DNA of 61,275 nt from Oscillibacter sp. (GTDB taxonomy: Bacteria > Bacillota > Clostridia > Oscillospirales > Oscillospiraceae): contig JAFXQD010000066.1 in NCBI GenBank assembly GCA_017527365.1, positions 1-61,275 of the forward strand. The letters run 5' to 3'. Position numbers and translations under genes: made by a program. How positions within the stretch are numbered: position 1 is the stretch's first letter; each line of letters starts with the position of its first letter. Under the pieces are notes generated by a model, which did no database searches, was not told the DNA's origin, and saw nothing but the letters and a program-made list of their open reading frames with translations. Shown here piece by piece: positions 1 through 12,567 of this stretch.

Positions 1-4313
<4,313 letters not shown>

Positions 4314-4337
4314 TATGTTGATATGTAAGGAGGCTTC

Positions 4338-5636
4338 ATGACGGAACACGAAATTCGGGACAAGGTTGTGCTCGTAGGGCTGAACTCGCCCGTTTTGGGG
4401 CGCGGCGAAAGCTCCGACGACGAGAGCATGGGCGAGCTTTCCGCGCTTGTCGAGACGGCGGGCGGGAGCGTCGAGGGAATCGTACTGCAAAACCGCCCGT
4501 CGCCCGACCCCCGGACGTTTGTCGGGGAGGGCAAGACGGAAGAAATCAAGGCATACTGCGAAAACGTCGGCGCGACGATGGTTATTTTTGACAACGACCT
4601 TTCGCCGTCGCAAATGCGCGTTTTGACGGAACTGCTGAAAGTGCAAGTCCTTGACCGCTGCGGGCTGATTTTGGATATTTTCGCCCAGCGCGCCCGGACG
4701 CGGGAAGGGCGTCTGCAAGTGGAGCTTGCGCAGTACCGCTATCTTCTGCCGCGCTTAACGGGCATGTGGACGCACTTGGAGCGGCAGGCGGGCACGAGCG
4801 GGCGCGGCCCGATTGGCTCCAAGGGCCCCGGCGAGACGCAGTTGGAGACCGACCGCCGCCACATCCGGCGCAAAATCGACAAGCTAAAGGCGGATTTGGA
4901 GGGCGTGCGGCGCGTGCGCGGAACCCAACGGCGGACGCGTGAAAAGCGGGAAATTCCCGTCGCGGCGATTGTCGGCTATACGAACGCGGGGAAATCCACG
5001 CTGTTAAACTGCCTGACGGGCGCGGAAATTCCCGCCAACGACCGCCTTTTTGACACCCTCGACACGACCACGCGCCTGTTGGCCGTCAGCGACACGTTAA
5101 ACGTCGTCGTCAGCGACACGGTGGGATTCATCCGCAAACTGCCCCACCAGTTGGTGGAGGCGTTCCGCGCCACGCTCGAAGAGCTGGAATACGCCGATAT
5201 TCTGTTGCACGTCATCGACGTATCAAACCCGGAATGGCAGAAACAGGCGCGGGTCGTGGAATCGCTTATCGCGGAATTGGGCGCGGGGGAACTGCCGCGA
5301 ATCGACATCTACAACAAACGCGACAAGCTCCCGCCGGGGGAAATCATGCCGCACGGGGAAAACATCTGCCTGTTGTCGGCGCGGACGGGCGAGGGCGTCC
5401 CGGAACTGCTGGACATGATAGCCAAACGCCTTGACCCCGGAATCCGGCGCGTGTCGCTGTTCCTGCCCTACGATAAAGGCGGACTGCTTGACGCGCTCTA
5501 CCGGGAGGCGTCCGTGGAAAATGTGGATTACCAAGCGGAAGGAATCGCCGTGACCGCCGTGTGCAACCCCGCCGTATTCGGACAGGTTCGCGCCTATCTG
5601 CGCGGCGGCGCGGAAGCGGAGGGCGGCGGCGTATGA
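4338..5636 (+). CDS. hflX: Ribosome-associated GTPase HflX
   Basis: This is a 432-residue TRAFAC-class GTPase that binds 50S/70S ribosomes and is known to split stalled or heat-damaged ribosomes. The N-terminal HflX domain carries GEGKTEE and FDNDLSPSQ, followed by a helical linker with SKGPGETQLE. The G domain has GYTNAGKST (G1), an S/T switch region around DTLDTTTR, and DTVGFIRKLP (G3). The N/TKxD-like position reads YNKRDKL, and LLSARTGEG is G5. An AAGGAGG site lies 4 nt before the start codon. The gene overlaps the next start by 4 nt (ATGA), so it is translationally coupled to the YigZ-family gene. Confidence 0.97.
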   Translation: MTEHEIRDKVVLVGLNSPVLGRGESSDDESMGELSALVETAGGSVEGIVLQNRPSPDPRTFVGEGKTEEIKAYCENVGATMVIFDNDLSPSQMRVLTELLKVQVLDRCGLILDIFAQRARTREGRLQVELAQYRYLLPRLTGMWTHLERQAGTSGRGPIGSKGPGETQLETDRRHIRRKIDKLKADLEGVRRVRGTQRRTREKREIPVAAIVGYTNAGKSTLLNCLTGAEIPANDRLFDTLDTTTRLLAVSDTLNVVVSDTVGFIRKLPHQLVEAFRATLEELEYADILLHVIDVSNPEWQKQARVVESLIAELGAGELPRIDIYNKRDKLPPGEIMPHGENICLLSARTGEGVPELLDMIAKRLDPGIRRVSLFLPYDKGGLLDALYREASVENVDYQAEGIAVTAVCNPAVFGQVRAYLRGGAEAEGGGV

Positions 5637-6271
5637 GCGCGGAGGAATACTATACGCCGTTCCAAGAAGCGGAGGCGGAGTTCGCGGAAAAGCGCTCCCG
5701 TTTCATCGGGCATGTGTGGCGCACGGACGACGAGGAGGCCGCCCGGAGGCGCATTGAAGAGACGCGCAAGAGATACCATGACGCCCGCCATAATTGCTGG
5801 TGCTACCTGATTCGCAAGGGCAACATCGTGCGCTATTCCGACGACGGCGAGCCGCAGGGAACCGCCGGACAGCCCATGTTGAACGTGTTCCAACGGCGCG
5901 GCGTCACGAACGCCTGTTGCGTCGTGACGCGCTATTTCGGCGGGGTGTTGCTGGGCGCGGGCGGACTGGCGCGGGCTTATTCCCGCGCCGCCAAGGACGC
6001 GCTGGACGCGTCCGGAACCGCGCTTGTCAGCCGCCGGACGCTCTGGGAAATCCCGTGCCCGTATGCGCTGTTTGAACAGGTTCAACGGGAAATCCGCGCC
6101 TGCGGCGGGCAGGTCGAAAGCGCCGACTACGGCGAGCGCGTGACAATCCGCGCCGCGTTCCCGCCCGGACGGGCGGACGCGTTCGCCGAACGTTTGCGGC
6201 AGCTTTCCGCCGCGTCCGTAAAGATGGCGTTCGCCGGGGAAGCCGAGCTTCCCGGAGAACGCATTCCGTAA
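5633..6271 (+). CDS. YigZ/IMPACT-family protein
   Basis: The protein has 212 residues. The N-terminal UPF0029 domain carries the family hallmarks RSRFIGHVW, DARHNCWCYLI, YSDDGEPQGTAGQPML and YFGGVLLGAGGLARAYSRA, followed by a smaller C-terminal ferredoxin-like (DUF1949) domain. Bacterial members are of uncertain function; the eukaryotic relative IMPACT acts in translational control. The start ATG overlaps the hflX stop in an ATGA, so the two genes probably form one operon, which fits a translation-related role. The convergent methyltransferase gene ends 17 nt after this stop. Confidence 0.92.
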   Translation: MSAEEYYTPFQEAEAEFAEKRSRFIGHVWRTDDEEAARRRIEETRKRYHDARHNCWCYLIRKGNIVRYSDDGEPQGTAGQPMLNVFQRRGVTNACCVVTRYFGGVLLGAGGLARAYSRAAKDALDASGTALVSRRTLWEIPCPYALFEQVQREIRACGGQVESADYGERVTIRAAFPPGRADAFAERLRQLSAASVKMAFAGEAELPGERIP

Positions 6272-6288
6272 CGCTGTTCGCCGCGCCT

Positions 6289-7680
6289 TCACGCTCTTTG
6301 CAAAAGCGCGACGGTCTCGACGTGCCTTGTGCCGGGGAACATATCGACGGGGGAAGCGCGGCGGACGGCGTAGCCGTGCCCGGCGAACAGCCGCATGTCA
6401 CGCGCCAACGTGCCGGGGTCGCAGGACGCGTACACCACCCGCGACGGCTCCATGGACGCAATCGCCGCGATTCCGTCGGGCGTCAAGCCCTTGCGCGGCG
6501 GGTCTACCGTCACGACATCCGGGCGCAAGCCCTCCGCCTTGACGCGCCGCGCCAACTCCGCGGCGTCGGCGCACGCAAACTCCGCGTTGGCGATTCCGTT
6601 CGCCGACGCGTTTTCCTTTGCGTCGGCGACGGCGCGTTCTACAATCTCCGCGCCGATGGCCCGGCGCGCCCGCAAGGCTAAACTTAGCGTTATTGTCCCG
6701 ATTCCGCAGTACAAATCCAAGACGGTTTCGGAGCCCGTCAGGGCGGCGTTTTCCATGACAAGCGCGTAAAGTTTTTCCGCCTGCTCGCGGTTGACCTGAA
6801 AAAACGACGGCAACGAGAGCTTGAACGACAACTCCCGCAAGCCGTCGGGCGCCGGGACGCGCAAAGTATCGCAAAGGAAATTCCGCCCCCAGAGGGTGCG
6901 GTAACGCCCGCCCAAAACGACGTTGCCGGGGCGCGTGTTCGTATTGACGACGACGCCGACGGTCTCCGGAACCATGGCGCGGACGATTCCCGCAAGTTCC
7001 GGCTCTTTCGGCAACGTCTTGCCGTTGGCGACGACGCAACACAGGCTTTCCCCGCGGCGGTTCGTCCGCACGCAGACATGGCGGAGCAAGCCCTTCCCGG
7101 TATGCTCGTCGTAGCCGGGGACGCGGTAACGCGCCGCCCATTGGCGCACGGCGTCGGCGGCGCGGTTCGCGGCGGACGGTTGCAGAAGGCAGTCGCGCAC
7201 GTCTACGACCTCGTGGCTCCCGGCGCGGTAGAAGCCTATCGCGCCCGACGCGCTAACCGGGTACTGGCACTTCCCGCGATAGCGCAGCGGGCGTTCCGCG
7301 CCTATGACGGGCTCGACTTCTATCGACGCGCCGCCTATGCGCGCCAAGGCGTCCTGCACACGCTGGCGCTTTGCCCAAAGCTCCTCCTCATAGGACATGT
7401 GCCGGAAGTCGCAACCGCCGCATTTGCCGAAGTAAGGGCAGTCGGGGACGCGCCGCGCCGGGGACGGCGCCAAAACTTGGCAAAGCTCCGCGTCGGCGGC
7501 GCCCCTCCGCGTCCGCGTGACGCGGAACTCCACGCGCTCCCCGCGTATCGCGCCCGGCACGAACGCGACCGCCCCGCCCGGCTTTACAATCCCCGCGCCC
7601 CCGCTGTCGTAGCCCTCAACCGTCCCGGCGTAAAGCCCGTTTGCTTGCAACGCCTCCGCAGGATGTTTCCCCGTTTTCAT
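6289..7680 (-). CDS. 23S rRNA (uracil-5-)-methyltransferase, RlmD/RumA family
   Basis: This 463-residue protein is a SAM-dependent RNA m5U methyltransferase. It has an N-terminal TRAM domain (GYDSGGAGIVK ... FVPGAIRGERV) and an iron-sulfur type cysteine cluster (CPYFGKCGGCDFRHM). The catalytic domain carries VLDLYCGIGTITLSLA (SAM site), DPPRKGL, and YASCDPGTLARD with the nucleophilic cysteine. Several paralogues usually exist in Firmicutes, so rlmCD/rlmD naming is not certain. The ATG at 7680 overlaps the stop of the upstream small gene (ATGA). A longer open frame to 7977 is only high-GC read-through. It is expressed with the 84-residue gene from one promoter. Confidence 0.93.
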   Translation of the reverse strand: MKTGKHPAEALQANGLYAGTVEGYDSGGAGIVKPGGAVAFVPGAIRGERVEFRVTRTRRGAADAELCQVLAPSPARRVPDCPYFGKCGGCDFRHMSYEEELWAKRQRVQDALARIGGASIEVEPVIGAERPLRYRGKCQYPVSASGAIGFYRAGSHEVVDVRDCLLQPSAANRAADAVRQWAARYRVPGYDEHTGKGLLRHVCVRTNRRGESLCCVVANGKTLPKEPELAGIVRAMVPETVGVVVNTNTRPGNVVLGGRYRTLWGRNFLCDTLRVPAPDGLRELSFKLSLPSFFQVNREQAEKLYALVMENAALTGSETVLDLYCGIGTITLSLALRARRAIGAEIVERAVADAKENASANGIANAEFACADAAELARRVKAEGLRPDVVTVDPPRKGLTPDGIAAIASMEPSRVVYASCDPGTLARDMRLFAGHGYAVRRASPVDMFPGTRHVETVALLQRA

Positions 7681-7931
7681 GATTTCTTGTCCTGTTCGTC
7701 GTCGGGCTTGCGCTCCATGTTCATGCGCAAGCGTAAGCGCCGTTCGAGTTCGCGCTGGCGGGATTTTCCGTCGCTTCCGCGCTCCTCCGGCATTTTGTCG
7801 CGCTGTCCCAACATCGTACTGCGGATAATGGCAATATTGGCGAGCATTTCCAATTCCTCTTCGTGGGCGCGGCGCTGGGCGTCGGCTAAAAACTCCGCCT
7901 CGTATTCTTTCGGGTCCTTCTCGTCCTCCAT
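7677..7931 (-). CDS. Small charged protein of unknown function
   Basis: The product has 84 residues, starting MEDEKDPKEYEAEF, and is rich in Glu, Arg, Lys and Asp. It is predicted to be almost entirely helical and has no signal peptide or cysteine. I do not recognise a family. It is the first gene of a two-gene operon with the RlmD-type methyltransferase: its stop overlaps the next ATG by 4 nt and a promoter lies 35 bp upstream. The start was chosen at 7931 because a GGGG-containing site sits about 9 nt upstream; the alternative start at 7994 would precede the promoter -10 box. Confidence 0.75.
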   Translation of the reverse strand: MEDEKDPKEYEAEFLADAQRRAHEEELEMLANIAIIRSTMLGQRDKMPEERGSDGKSRQRELERRLRLRMNMERKPDDEQDKKS

Positions 7932-7965
7932 GACTTCCAACCCCTTTCTTACGAAATACGCGCAC

Positions 7966-7994
7966 AGTGTAGCACAAAAGTCAGCGTCGCGCAA
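7966..7994 (-). promoter_or_regulatory. Promoter for the small gene and methyltransferase operon
   Basis: On the minus strand: TTGCGC (7994-7989), a 17-bp spacer ending in GC, then TACACT (7971-7966). Confidence 0.65.
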
Positions 7995-8016
7995 GACAAA
8001 AAATTTTCAAAGAGGC

Positions 8017-8046
8017 TTGACAAATGGTACGCGAATCAAGTATACT
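8017..8046 (+). promoter_or_regulatory. Promoter for the HTH gene
   Basis: A consensus TTGACA (8017-8022), an 18-bp spacer, then TATACT (8041-8046). Confidence 0.75.
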
Positions 8047-8089
8047 TTTGAGCTGTAGGGAAGGCGTCCGAGCCGCAAGGAGGTTTGGA

Positions 8090-8614
8090 ATGGACGTGCG
8101 GAAATGGCGGCAAGAGCTTCATATGTCGCAACGGCAATTTTCCAAGCATTTCGGCATTCCTTTGGGAACGGTGCGCAACTGGGAACAAGGCGTAACCGCT
8201 CCGCCGGAATATCTGCTGAATATGCTTCGCGCAAGTATCAGGAGGGATGATATGATTAACATCGAAACTATCAAATTCGTAAAAATGCTGGACGATTTGG
8301 CGGAACTTACAGAATATGGCATTGATAAATTCGCCAACGCGACGGGAGAGAATTACCGCGATAAGGTTTTCTATGACGAAAACACCATGGACGCAAAGGG
8401 AGAACGCCGCGAATACCGCGTTGTTTTGCAGGCTTGTTTAATAGACGACCCCGAATGTCTGCACCATGATGTAATCTCCTACTACGACAGCTATATTGAC
8501 GAGTACACGGTCAGGGCGGTTTTTGACGGCGATGAGCCCCCGTACATTGAAGTCCGGTTTACATCAAGCGATACGGACATTGTAATTGAAGACGGCAGAT
8601 GGTATTTCACCTAA
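8090..8614 (+). CDS. XRE-type HTH protein with an unknown C-terminal domain
   Basis: The protein has 174 residues. Residues 1-54 are a compact helix-turn-helix (WRQELHMSQRQFSKHFGIPL, then TVRNWEQG) of the XRE/HigA type. Residues 55-174 form an acidic alpha/beta domain that I do not recognise, ending IEDGRWYFT. The start at 8090 has GCAAGGAGG 6 nt upstream. A second, stronger site (AGGAGG, 8240-8245) precedes an in-frame ATG at 8252, so the C-terminal domain may also be made alone. The DNA is visibly more AT-rich than its neighbours, suggesting transfer. It resembles an antitoxin fused to a second domain, but no partner toxin is adjacent. Confidence 0.8.
   Translation: MDVRKWRQELHMSQRQFSKHFGIPLGTVRNWEQGVTAPPEYLLNMLRASIRRDDMINIETIKFVKMLDDLAELTEYGIDKFANATGENYRDKVFYDENTMDAKGERREYRVVLQACLIDDPECLHHDVISYYDSYIDEYTVRAVFDGDEPPYIEVRFTSSDTDIVIEDGRWYFT
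8240..8254 (+). promoter_or_regulatory. Internal ribosome binding site and ATG inside the HTH gene
   Basis: AGGAGGG at 8240-8246 lies 5 nt before an in-frame ATG (8252), exactly at the boundary between the HTH and the C-terminal domain. Confidence 0.5.
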
Positions 8615-8633
8615 GCCGATTACAAATAAGCGG

Positions 8634-8662
8634 GGGCGGCGTTCCGCAGAGGAAAGCCGCCC
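8634..8662. terminator. Weak hairpin between convergent genes
   Basis: GGGCGGC (8634-8640) pairs with GCCGCCC (8656-8662) between the ends of the HTH gene and the muramidase gene. No strong U-tract is visible on either side. Confidence 0.35.
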
Positions 8663-8668
8663 TTGCCG

Positions 8669-9700
8669 TCAGTATTTCGGACGGAACCAGAGGTTCCCGT
8701 CCACTTTCTTTCCCACGCCGTCCACGCTCACGCGCTTGCTGAACTGCCAGATGACCATATGGGAGTAGAACCTGCCGCTCGACACGCGGTCGTTCTTGCC
8801 CGGATACCACGGGTACCACAGCCGATACGCCGAGAGCGTGTCCCAGTCGTAGCGCAAATCAGCGATTTCGTGGCTGGTGTAAATCATGGGGGTGTAGCCG
8901 GCCTCCTCAATGCGCCGGCAGAAGGCCAAGGCGCAGGCGGTCGCGGTCTTGCCGGGAACGCCGTAGGTTCTGTACGTGCGGTTCTCCACTTCCCAGTCGT
9001 AGCACACAGGGCCGTCGATGGGGTGCTCCCGCAGACAGACTATCACTAACTCGGCCTCTTCCAGCGCCTCCTCTTCCGTCACGGCTTGGGAAAAGACGTA
9101 CACGCCGGTCTGGATTCCGGCGGCCATTGCGCCGTCGATATTCTGCCCGAAAAAGTTGTCAATCCACAGCGCGCCCTCGCTGGTGCCGCGAATCGCCACG
9201 CGGATGATGGCGAACTCCACGCCGTCGGCTTTCGCGGCCTCCCAGTCAATGCGGCGGTCGCGGCGGTCCTCCGTCTGGTAGGCGGAGATGTCAATGCCAA
9301 AGCGCACGTCGTACTCGTCGCCGACATAGGAAAGCCTGTCCCCGTCCCAGACAAAATCGCTGTCGTCGAAGCGGATTCCGGGCAAATCCTGAAAGACAAA
9401 GGCCGTCTCGTTGAGCACGGGAATGGTGGCGCTTAACATAGGCGCCTGCGCGTCCATGACGCCGTTTTCGGCGGCGGCGGTATAGTCCGCCTCCTCGTCG
9501 AAAGAGCGGGAGAGCGCGTCGGAGGACGCGGTGCGAACCGCCCCCACGACCGAGAGCGCGAAAAAGAGCAGAATGTAGAGCGCTATCAAGGTATGGGTTC
9601 TCCGGCGCCGACGCCGAAGCAAGCGGCGTTCGCGCCGTCCGGGACGCCGCCGACCGTTCCGCCCGGCGGCCTCCGTACTTAAGATGCCTGCATCCTCCAA
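8669..9700 (-). CDS. Membrane-anchored GH25 muramidase (lysozyme)
   Basis: The protein has 343 residues. A very arginine-rich cytoplasmic N-terminus is followed by one transmembrane segment (THTLIALYILLFFALSVVGA), a linker, and a GH25 catalytic domain beginning FGIDISAYQ. The domain carries FAIIRVAIRG and CYDWEVEN with the acidic catalytic residues, and ends in a WQFS motif. GH25 enzymes cut peptidoglycan between MurNAc and GlcNAc. There is no ATG before residue 100. The TTG at 9700 was chosen because AAAGGAAGG lies 8 nt upstream and a good promoter is 76 bp away. The open frame continues far upstream on high GC alone. A role in cell-wall growth, sporulation or germination is inference. Confidence 0.88.
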   Translation of the reverse strand: MEDAGILSTEAAGRNGRRRPGRRERRLLRRRRRRTHTLIALYILLFFALSVVGAVRTASSDALSRSFDEEADYTAAAENGVMDAQAPMLSATIPVLNETAFVFQDLPGIRFDDSDFVWDGDRLSYVGDEYDVRFGIDISAYQTEDRRDRRIDWEAAKADGVEFAIIRVAIRGTSEGALWIDNFFGQNIDGAMAAGIQTGVYVFSQAVTEEEALEEAELVIVCLREHPIDGPVCYDWEVENRTYRTYGVPGKTATACALAFCRRIEEAGYTPMIYTSHEIADLRYDWDTLSAYRLWYPWYPGKNDRVSSGRFYSHMVIWQFSKRVSVDGVGKKVDGNLWFRPKY

Positions 9701-9775
9701 ACTGTTCGCCTTCCTTTCCGGTGTCGAGCCGCGCCTCCGTGCGGAGACGGCTGTGAATGGGATGGTGCGAAAAGA

Positions 9776-9804
9776 AGTATAGCAGAGTTTCACGGAAAAT
9801 GCAA
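9776..9804 (-). promoter_or_regulatory. Promoter for the GH25 muramidase gene
   Basis: On the minus strand: TTGCAT (9804-9799), a 17-bp spacer ending in GC, then TATACT (9781-9776). Confidence 0.7.
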
Positions 9805-9955
9805 CCTTATTTTTCGCCCGGCTTGTGGAAATTTCACTGACAGGCTTCCGCGCCTCGCGGGGAAAGCGCCCCCCCGGACGCCCGCAAAGCCCCGGAGGCA
9901 TACGGGCGGAAAAGCGGCATGGAAAATTACGGCAAAAAAAGCCCCCCTCAACCCA

Positions 9956-9984
9956 TGGACAAACCGCCCCGCCTGTGATAAGAT
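9956..9984 (+). promoter_or_regulatory. Promoter for the 8-TM protein gene
   Basis: TGGACA (9956-9961), a 17-bp spacer, then TAAGAT (9979-9984), 40 bp before the ATG. Confidence 0.55.
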
Positions 9985-10024
9985 AGCCGTATCCTATTCT
10001 TACATCAGGCAAGAGGTTGAATAT

Positions 10025-10876
10025 ATGGCAATCAAACGACACACTATCCCGCTGACGGCGGTCGCCGGGGGCGCGGCGGCGCTGGCTCTGCGGCTCTGGA
10101 ATCTCCGCGCCGGGTTTGAGCCCGCAACCGGGCTTCCCGTCTCCCACCCGTCCTTTCCCGCGCTGTTGGCGCTCTTCGGCGCCGTCATGCTGGCGTTGCT
10201 CCTGCAAGCGCGGGGGCTGTCCGACGGCGGCGCCCCGCGCTTCCCGTTCCGCGCCCAAAATTCCGCGCCGTGCGTCCCGGCGGTCGCGGGGATGTTCCTG
10301 CTGGCGCTGTCGGGAATCGCGGACTTGTACGAGGGCGCCGCGGGCGAAAGCGTCATGGACAGGCTCGCGGGCGCCGCGCCGACGTACCAGCAGTATCACT
10401 ACGCCGGGATGATTAGCGCGGAGGCGGTGGGCATGGGCGCCGGGGCGCAGTGCGCGTGCGGACTGCTCGCGCTCCTGTCGGCGTGGGCGGTGTTCGAGTG
10501 CGTCCGCGCCTGCCTGCGCGGCGATTTGAAGTCCCGCGCCCTTGTCATGCTTCCCGCCGTCGCGCTGTCCTTCCGCCTCGTCGCCGTCTACCGCATCGAC
10601 TCCGTCAACCCCGTGCTGCAGGACTACGCCCCCGCGCTCGTCGCGCTCATGTTCCAAGTTCTGGGCTTCTACTGCTTCTCCGCGTTCGCGTTCGACAGCG
10701 GCGATTTGACCGCGTTCGCGGTGTCCGCCGGGGGCGCGATTTGCGCCGCGATGTGCGTCCTTGCCGACGAAACCGAATACGTCTCCGCGCCCCTGACGCT
10801 CTGCGGGAGCGCGTCCGCCCTCGCCGGATTCCTTATGCTTGCCCTACAGGCGCCCCCCGCCCCGCGCAACGAATAA
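10025..10876 (+). CDS. Multi-pass membrane protein of unknown function
   Basis: The 283-residue protein is very hydrophobic, with about eight predicted membrane segments: roughly residues 9-26, 44-64, 88-107, 138-160, 167-188, 202-222, 228-247 and 256-275. Short, alanine/arginine-rich loops connect them, and the loop around residues 108-135 carries PTYQQYHYAGM. No transporter or enzyme motif is recognised. It has its own promoter and a strong terminator, so it looks monocistronic. An AGAGGTTG site precedes the ATG. A role as a regulator, transporter or sporulation membrane protein cannot be decided from sequence. Confidence 0.8.
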   Translation: MAIKRHTIPLTAVAGGAAALALRLWNLRAGFEPATGLPVSHPSFPALLALFGAVMLALLLQARGLSDGGAPRFPFRAQNSAPCVPAVAGMFLLALSGIADLYEGAAGESVMDRLAGAAPTYQQYHYAGMISAEAVGMGAGAQCACGLLALLSAWAVFECVRACLRGDLKSRALVMLPAVALSFRLVAVYRIDSVNPVLQDYAPALVALMFQVLGFYCFSAFAFDSGDLTAFAVSAGGAICAAMCVLADETEYVSAPLTLCGSASALAGFLMLALQAPPAPRNE

Positions 10877-10883
10877 GCCCCGC

Positions 10884-10908
10884 GCCCTCCCCGGACGGGA
10901 GGGCTTTT
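10884..10908 (+). terminator. Rho-independent terminator after the 8-TM gene
   Basis: A perfect 8-bp GC stem (10884-10891 with 10897-10904) has a 5-nt loop and is followed by TTTT. It abuts the -35 box of the next gene. Confidence 0.8.
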
Positions 10909-10909
10909 C

Positions 10910-10938
10910 TTGACAGCGCGGGGAAAAGCGCGTATACT
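10910..10938 (+). promoter_or_regulatory. Near-perfect promoter for the TIR-like/TPR gene
   Basis: TTGACA (10910-10915), a 17-bp spacer, then TATACT (10933-10938), 30 bp before the GTG start. Confidence 0.8.
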
Positions 10939-10968
10939 GTCGGAAAACGCGGAAGGGAGGCGCAAGCC

Positions 10969-12567
10969 GTGCGGGAGGTTTCGCTGTTTATCGCGTCGTC
11001 TATCGTGGAGTTTGAGCGGGAGCGGACGGAGCTTTTCAAGTACCTGTGGACGCTCAACGGCATTTTCGAGCCTCGCGGGGTGCGCCTGAAATGGAACAGC
11101 CCGGAGACTATGCCGCACGTTATGCGCCCGGACGGGTCGCAGAGCGCCTTTGACGCCGAAATCCGCAAATGCGACTTCTTCTTTGTCATCGTCGGGCGGG
11201 ATATGGGCAAATACACGCTGGGGGAGTTTGAAACGGCGTGGGAACAGTTTCAAAAGACCGGAAAGCCGAAAATCCTTACGTACTTCCTGCCACCGCCCGG
11301 ACAAATCCCAAAGCAAAGCGTGCTGGACTTCTGCGCCCGCTTGGAGGGTTTGGGGTACTATTACAAATCCTTCGGGGCGATGTCGGAAGTCAACCTGTCC
11401 ATGCAAATCGAACTGTTCCGGGGCATAGACTTCGGCGGGGCGGCGCCGTCCGACCGCGAGACGGAAGCCAAGCGCGGACAGGACGCGAAAAAATCTCCGG
11501 GCGGCTTTTGGCGCTCCTTTTGGAGCTTTATACTGGACGCTCTAAACAACATCATAAATCGGGAATGGATGGCGCGGAACGTGCAAGAAGCGGCGCGAAA
11601 TCTAATCAGGAAACAGCGAGACAAAATCGCCGCGCTGGAAAAACAGCCCCTTTCGCCAGAGGTCGTCGCGCAAATCGCGGACACTTACGAGGAAATCCGC
11701 CGCCTTGTGCAGACGTACAAGGTCGAGCAGGACGCGTTGATTGGTTATCTTGATTTTTTAGAACAACAAAATCTCTATGATATGGCTATCGAAATTGGCG
11801 GTTGGCTTGAGAGCTTTTACAAGCTGGAAAATCCCGGCGACCGTGCATGGGCGTTTTTAAAAAATAAAATCGGCATATGCTACTATGGAAGCAACCGTCA
11901 TGAACAAGCGGGGCAGTATTATCAGGACGCATTGCAAATTTTCCAAACACTGGAAGATGAAGACGGAATGGCAGTAGTCTACGGCAATCTGGGGAATCTA
12001 CTGTCCGATACGAACCGGACGGGGGCGGCAGAGCAATATTACCGGAAAGATTTACAAATCAGTCGTCGCCTTGCGTCCAAAAATCCCGCCGACTTTGAGC
12101 CGGGCTTGGCAACAACCTGTAACAATCTGGGGAATCTGCTGTCTGACACGAACCGGACGGGGGAGGCGGAGCGATATTACCGGGAGGCGCTGGAAATCAG
12201 GCGTCGCCTTGCGTCCAAAAATCCCGCCGACTTTGAGCCGGAGTTGGCGGGAAGCTGTAATAATTTGGCGTATCTTTTCATTGTAGCAAATAAAATGGAT
12301 GTAGCAGTGTCGCCGGAACAAATCAAAAAAGCGGAGCCTTATCTGCAAAAAGCGCTGGAAATCTGGCGGCGTTGCGCCGACGCGAACCCCGGCGCGTACA
12401 AGCCTTATGTGGCGATAGCGTTATATAATCTGGGCGTTCTGGAATACAAGCGCAACCGTCCGGGTGCCGCAAGAGCGTATTTTGAGGAATCCCTTGCTGT
12501 TTTTGAGGAGTTCCCGCACTGTACGCAACAGGCGCAACAGTGCCGCGACGCGCTTGCCAAACTATAG
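10969..12567 (+). CDS. TIR/DUF4062-like N-terminal domain fused to TPR repeats
   Basis: The protein has 532 residues. Residues 1-155 begin REVSLFIASSIVEFERERTE and contain a conserved pattern: AFDAEIRKCDFFFVIVGRDM, then GKYTLGEFETAWEQF, then GKPKILTYF. This matches the DUF4062/TIR-like domain that sits at the N-terminus of many bacterial STAND- or TPR-containing conflict proteins. A helical linker (about 165-290) follows, then tetratricopeptide repeats (about 295-525) with LGNLLSDTNRTGEAERYYRE-type units. A GTG start was chosen because GAAGGGAGG lies 8 nt upstream. Codon use becomes AT-richer in the TPR half. It is single, with its own consensus promoter. A defence or sensing role is inference. 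Confidence 0.82.
   Translation: MREVSLFIASSIVEFERERTELFKYLWTLNGIFEPRGVRLKWNSPETMPHVMRPDGSQSAFDAEIRKCDFFFVIVGRDMGKYTLGEFETAWEQFQKTGKPKILTYFLPPPGQIPKQSVLDFCARLEGLGYYYKSFGAMSEVNLSMQIELFRGIDFGGAAPSDRETEAKRGQDAKKSPGGFWRSFWSFILDALNNIINREWMARNVQEAARNLIRKQRDKIAALEKQPLSPEVVAQIADTYEEIRRLVQTYKVEQDALIGYLDFLEQQNLYDMAIEIGGWLESFYKLENPGDRAWAFLKNKIGICYYGSNRHEQAGQYYQDALQIFQTLEDEDGMAVVYGNLGNLLSDTNRTGAAEQYYRKDLQISRRLASKNPADFEPGLATTCNNLGNLLSDTNRTGEAERYYREALEIRRRLASKNPADFEPELAGSCNNLAYLFIVANKMDVAVSPEQIKKAEPYLQKALEIWRRCADANPGAYKPYVAIALYNLGVLEYKRNRPGAARAYFEESLAVFEEFPHCTQQAQQCRDALAKL
12064..12241 (+). repeat. 138-bp-spaced near-identical TPR coding repeat
   Basis: A 40-bp stretch is identical at 12064-12103 and 12202-12241, offset by 138 bp (46 codons). 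Flanking bases are also similar, indicating recent duplication of a TPR unit. Confidence 0.8.

Noticed and set aside
8090-8614. Complete toxin-antitoxin pair
   Set aside because: Only an HTH protein is present; no neighbouring gene resembles a toxin.
9701-10657. Open frame upstream of the GH25 muramidase (662-residue reading)
   Set aside because: It contains the promoter and runs opposite the 8-TM gene; the extra sequence is arginine-rich high-GC read-through with no family match.
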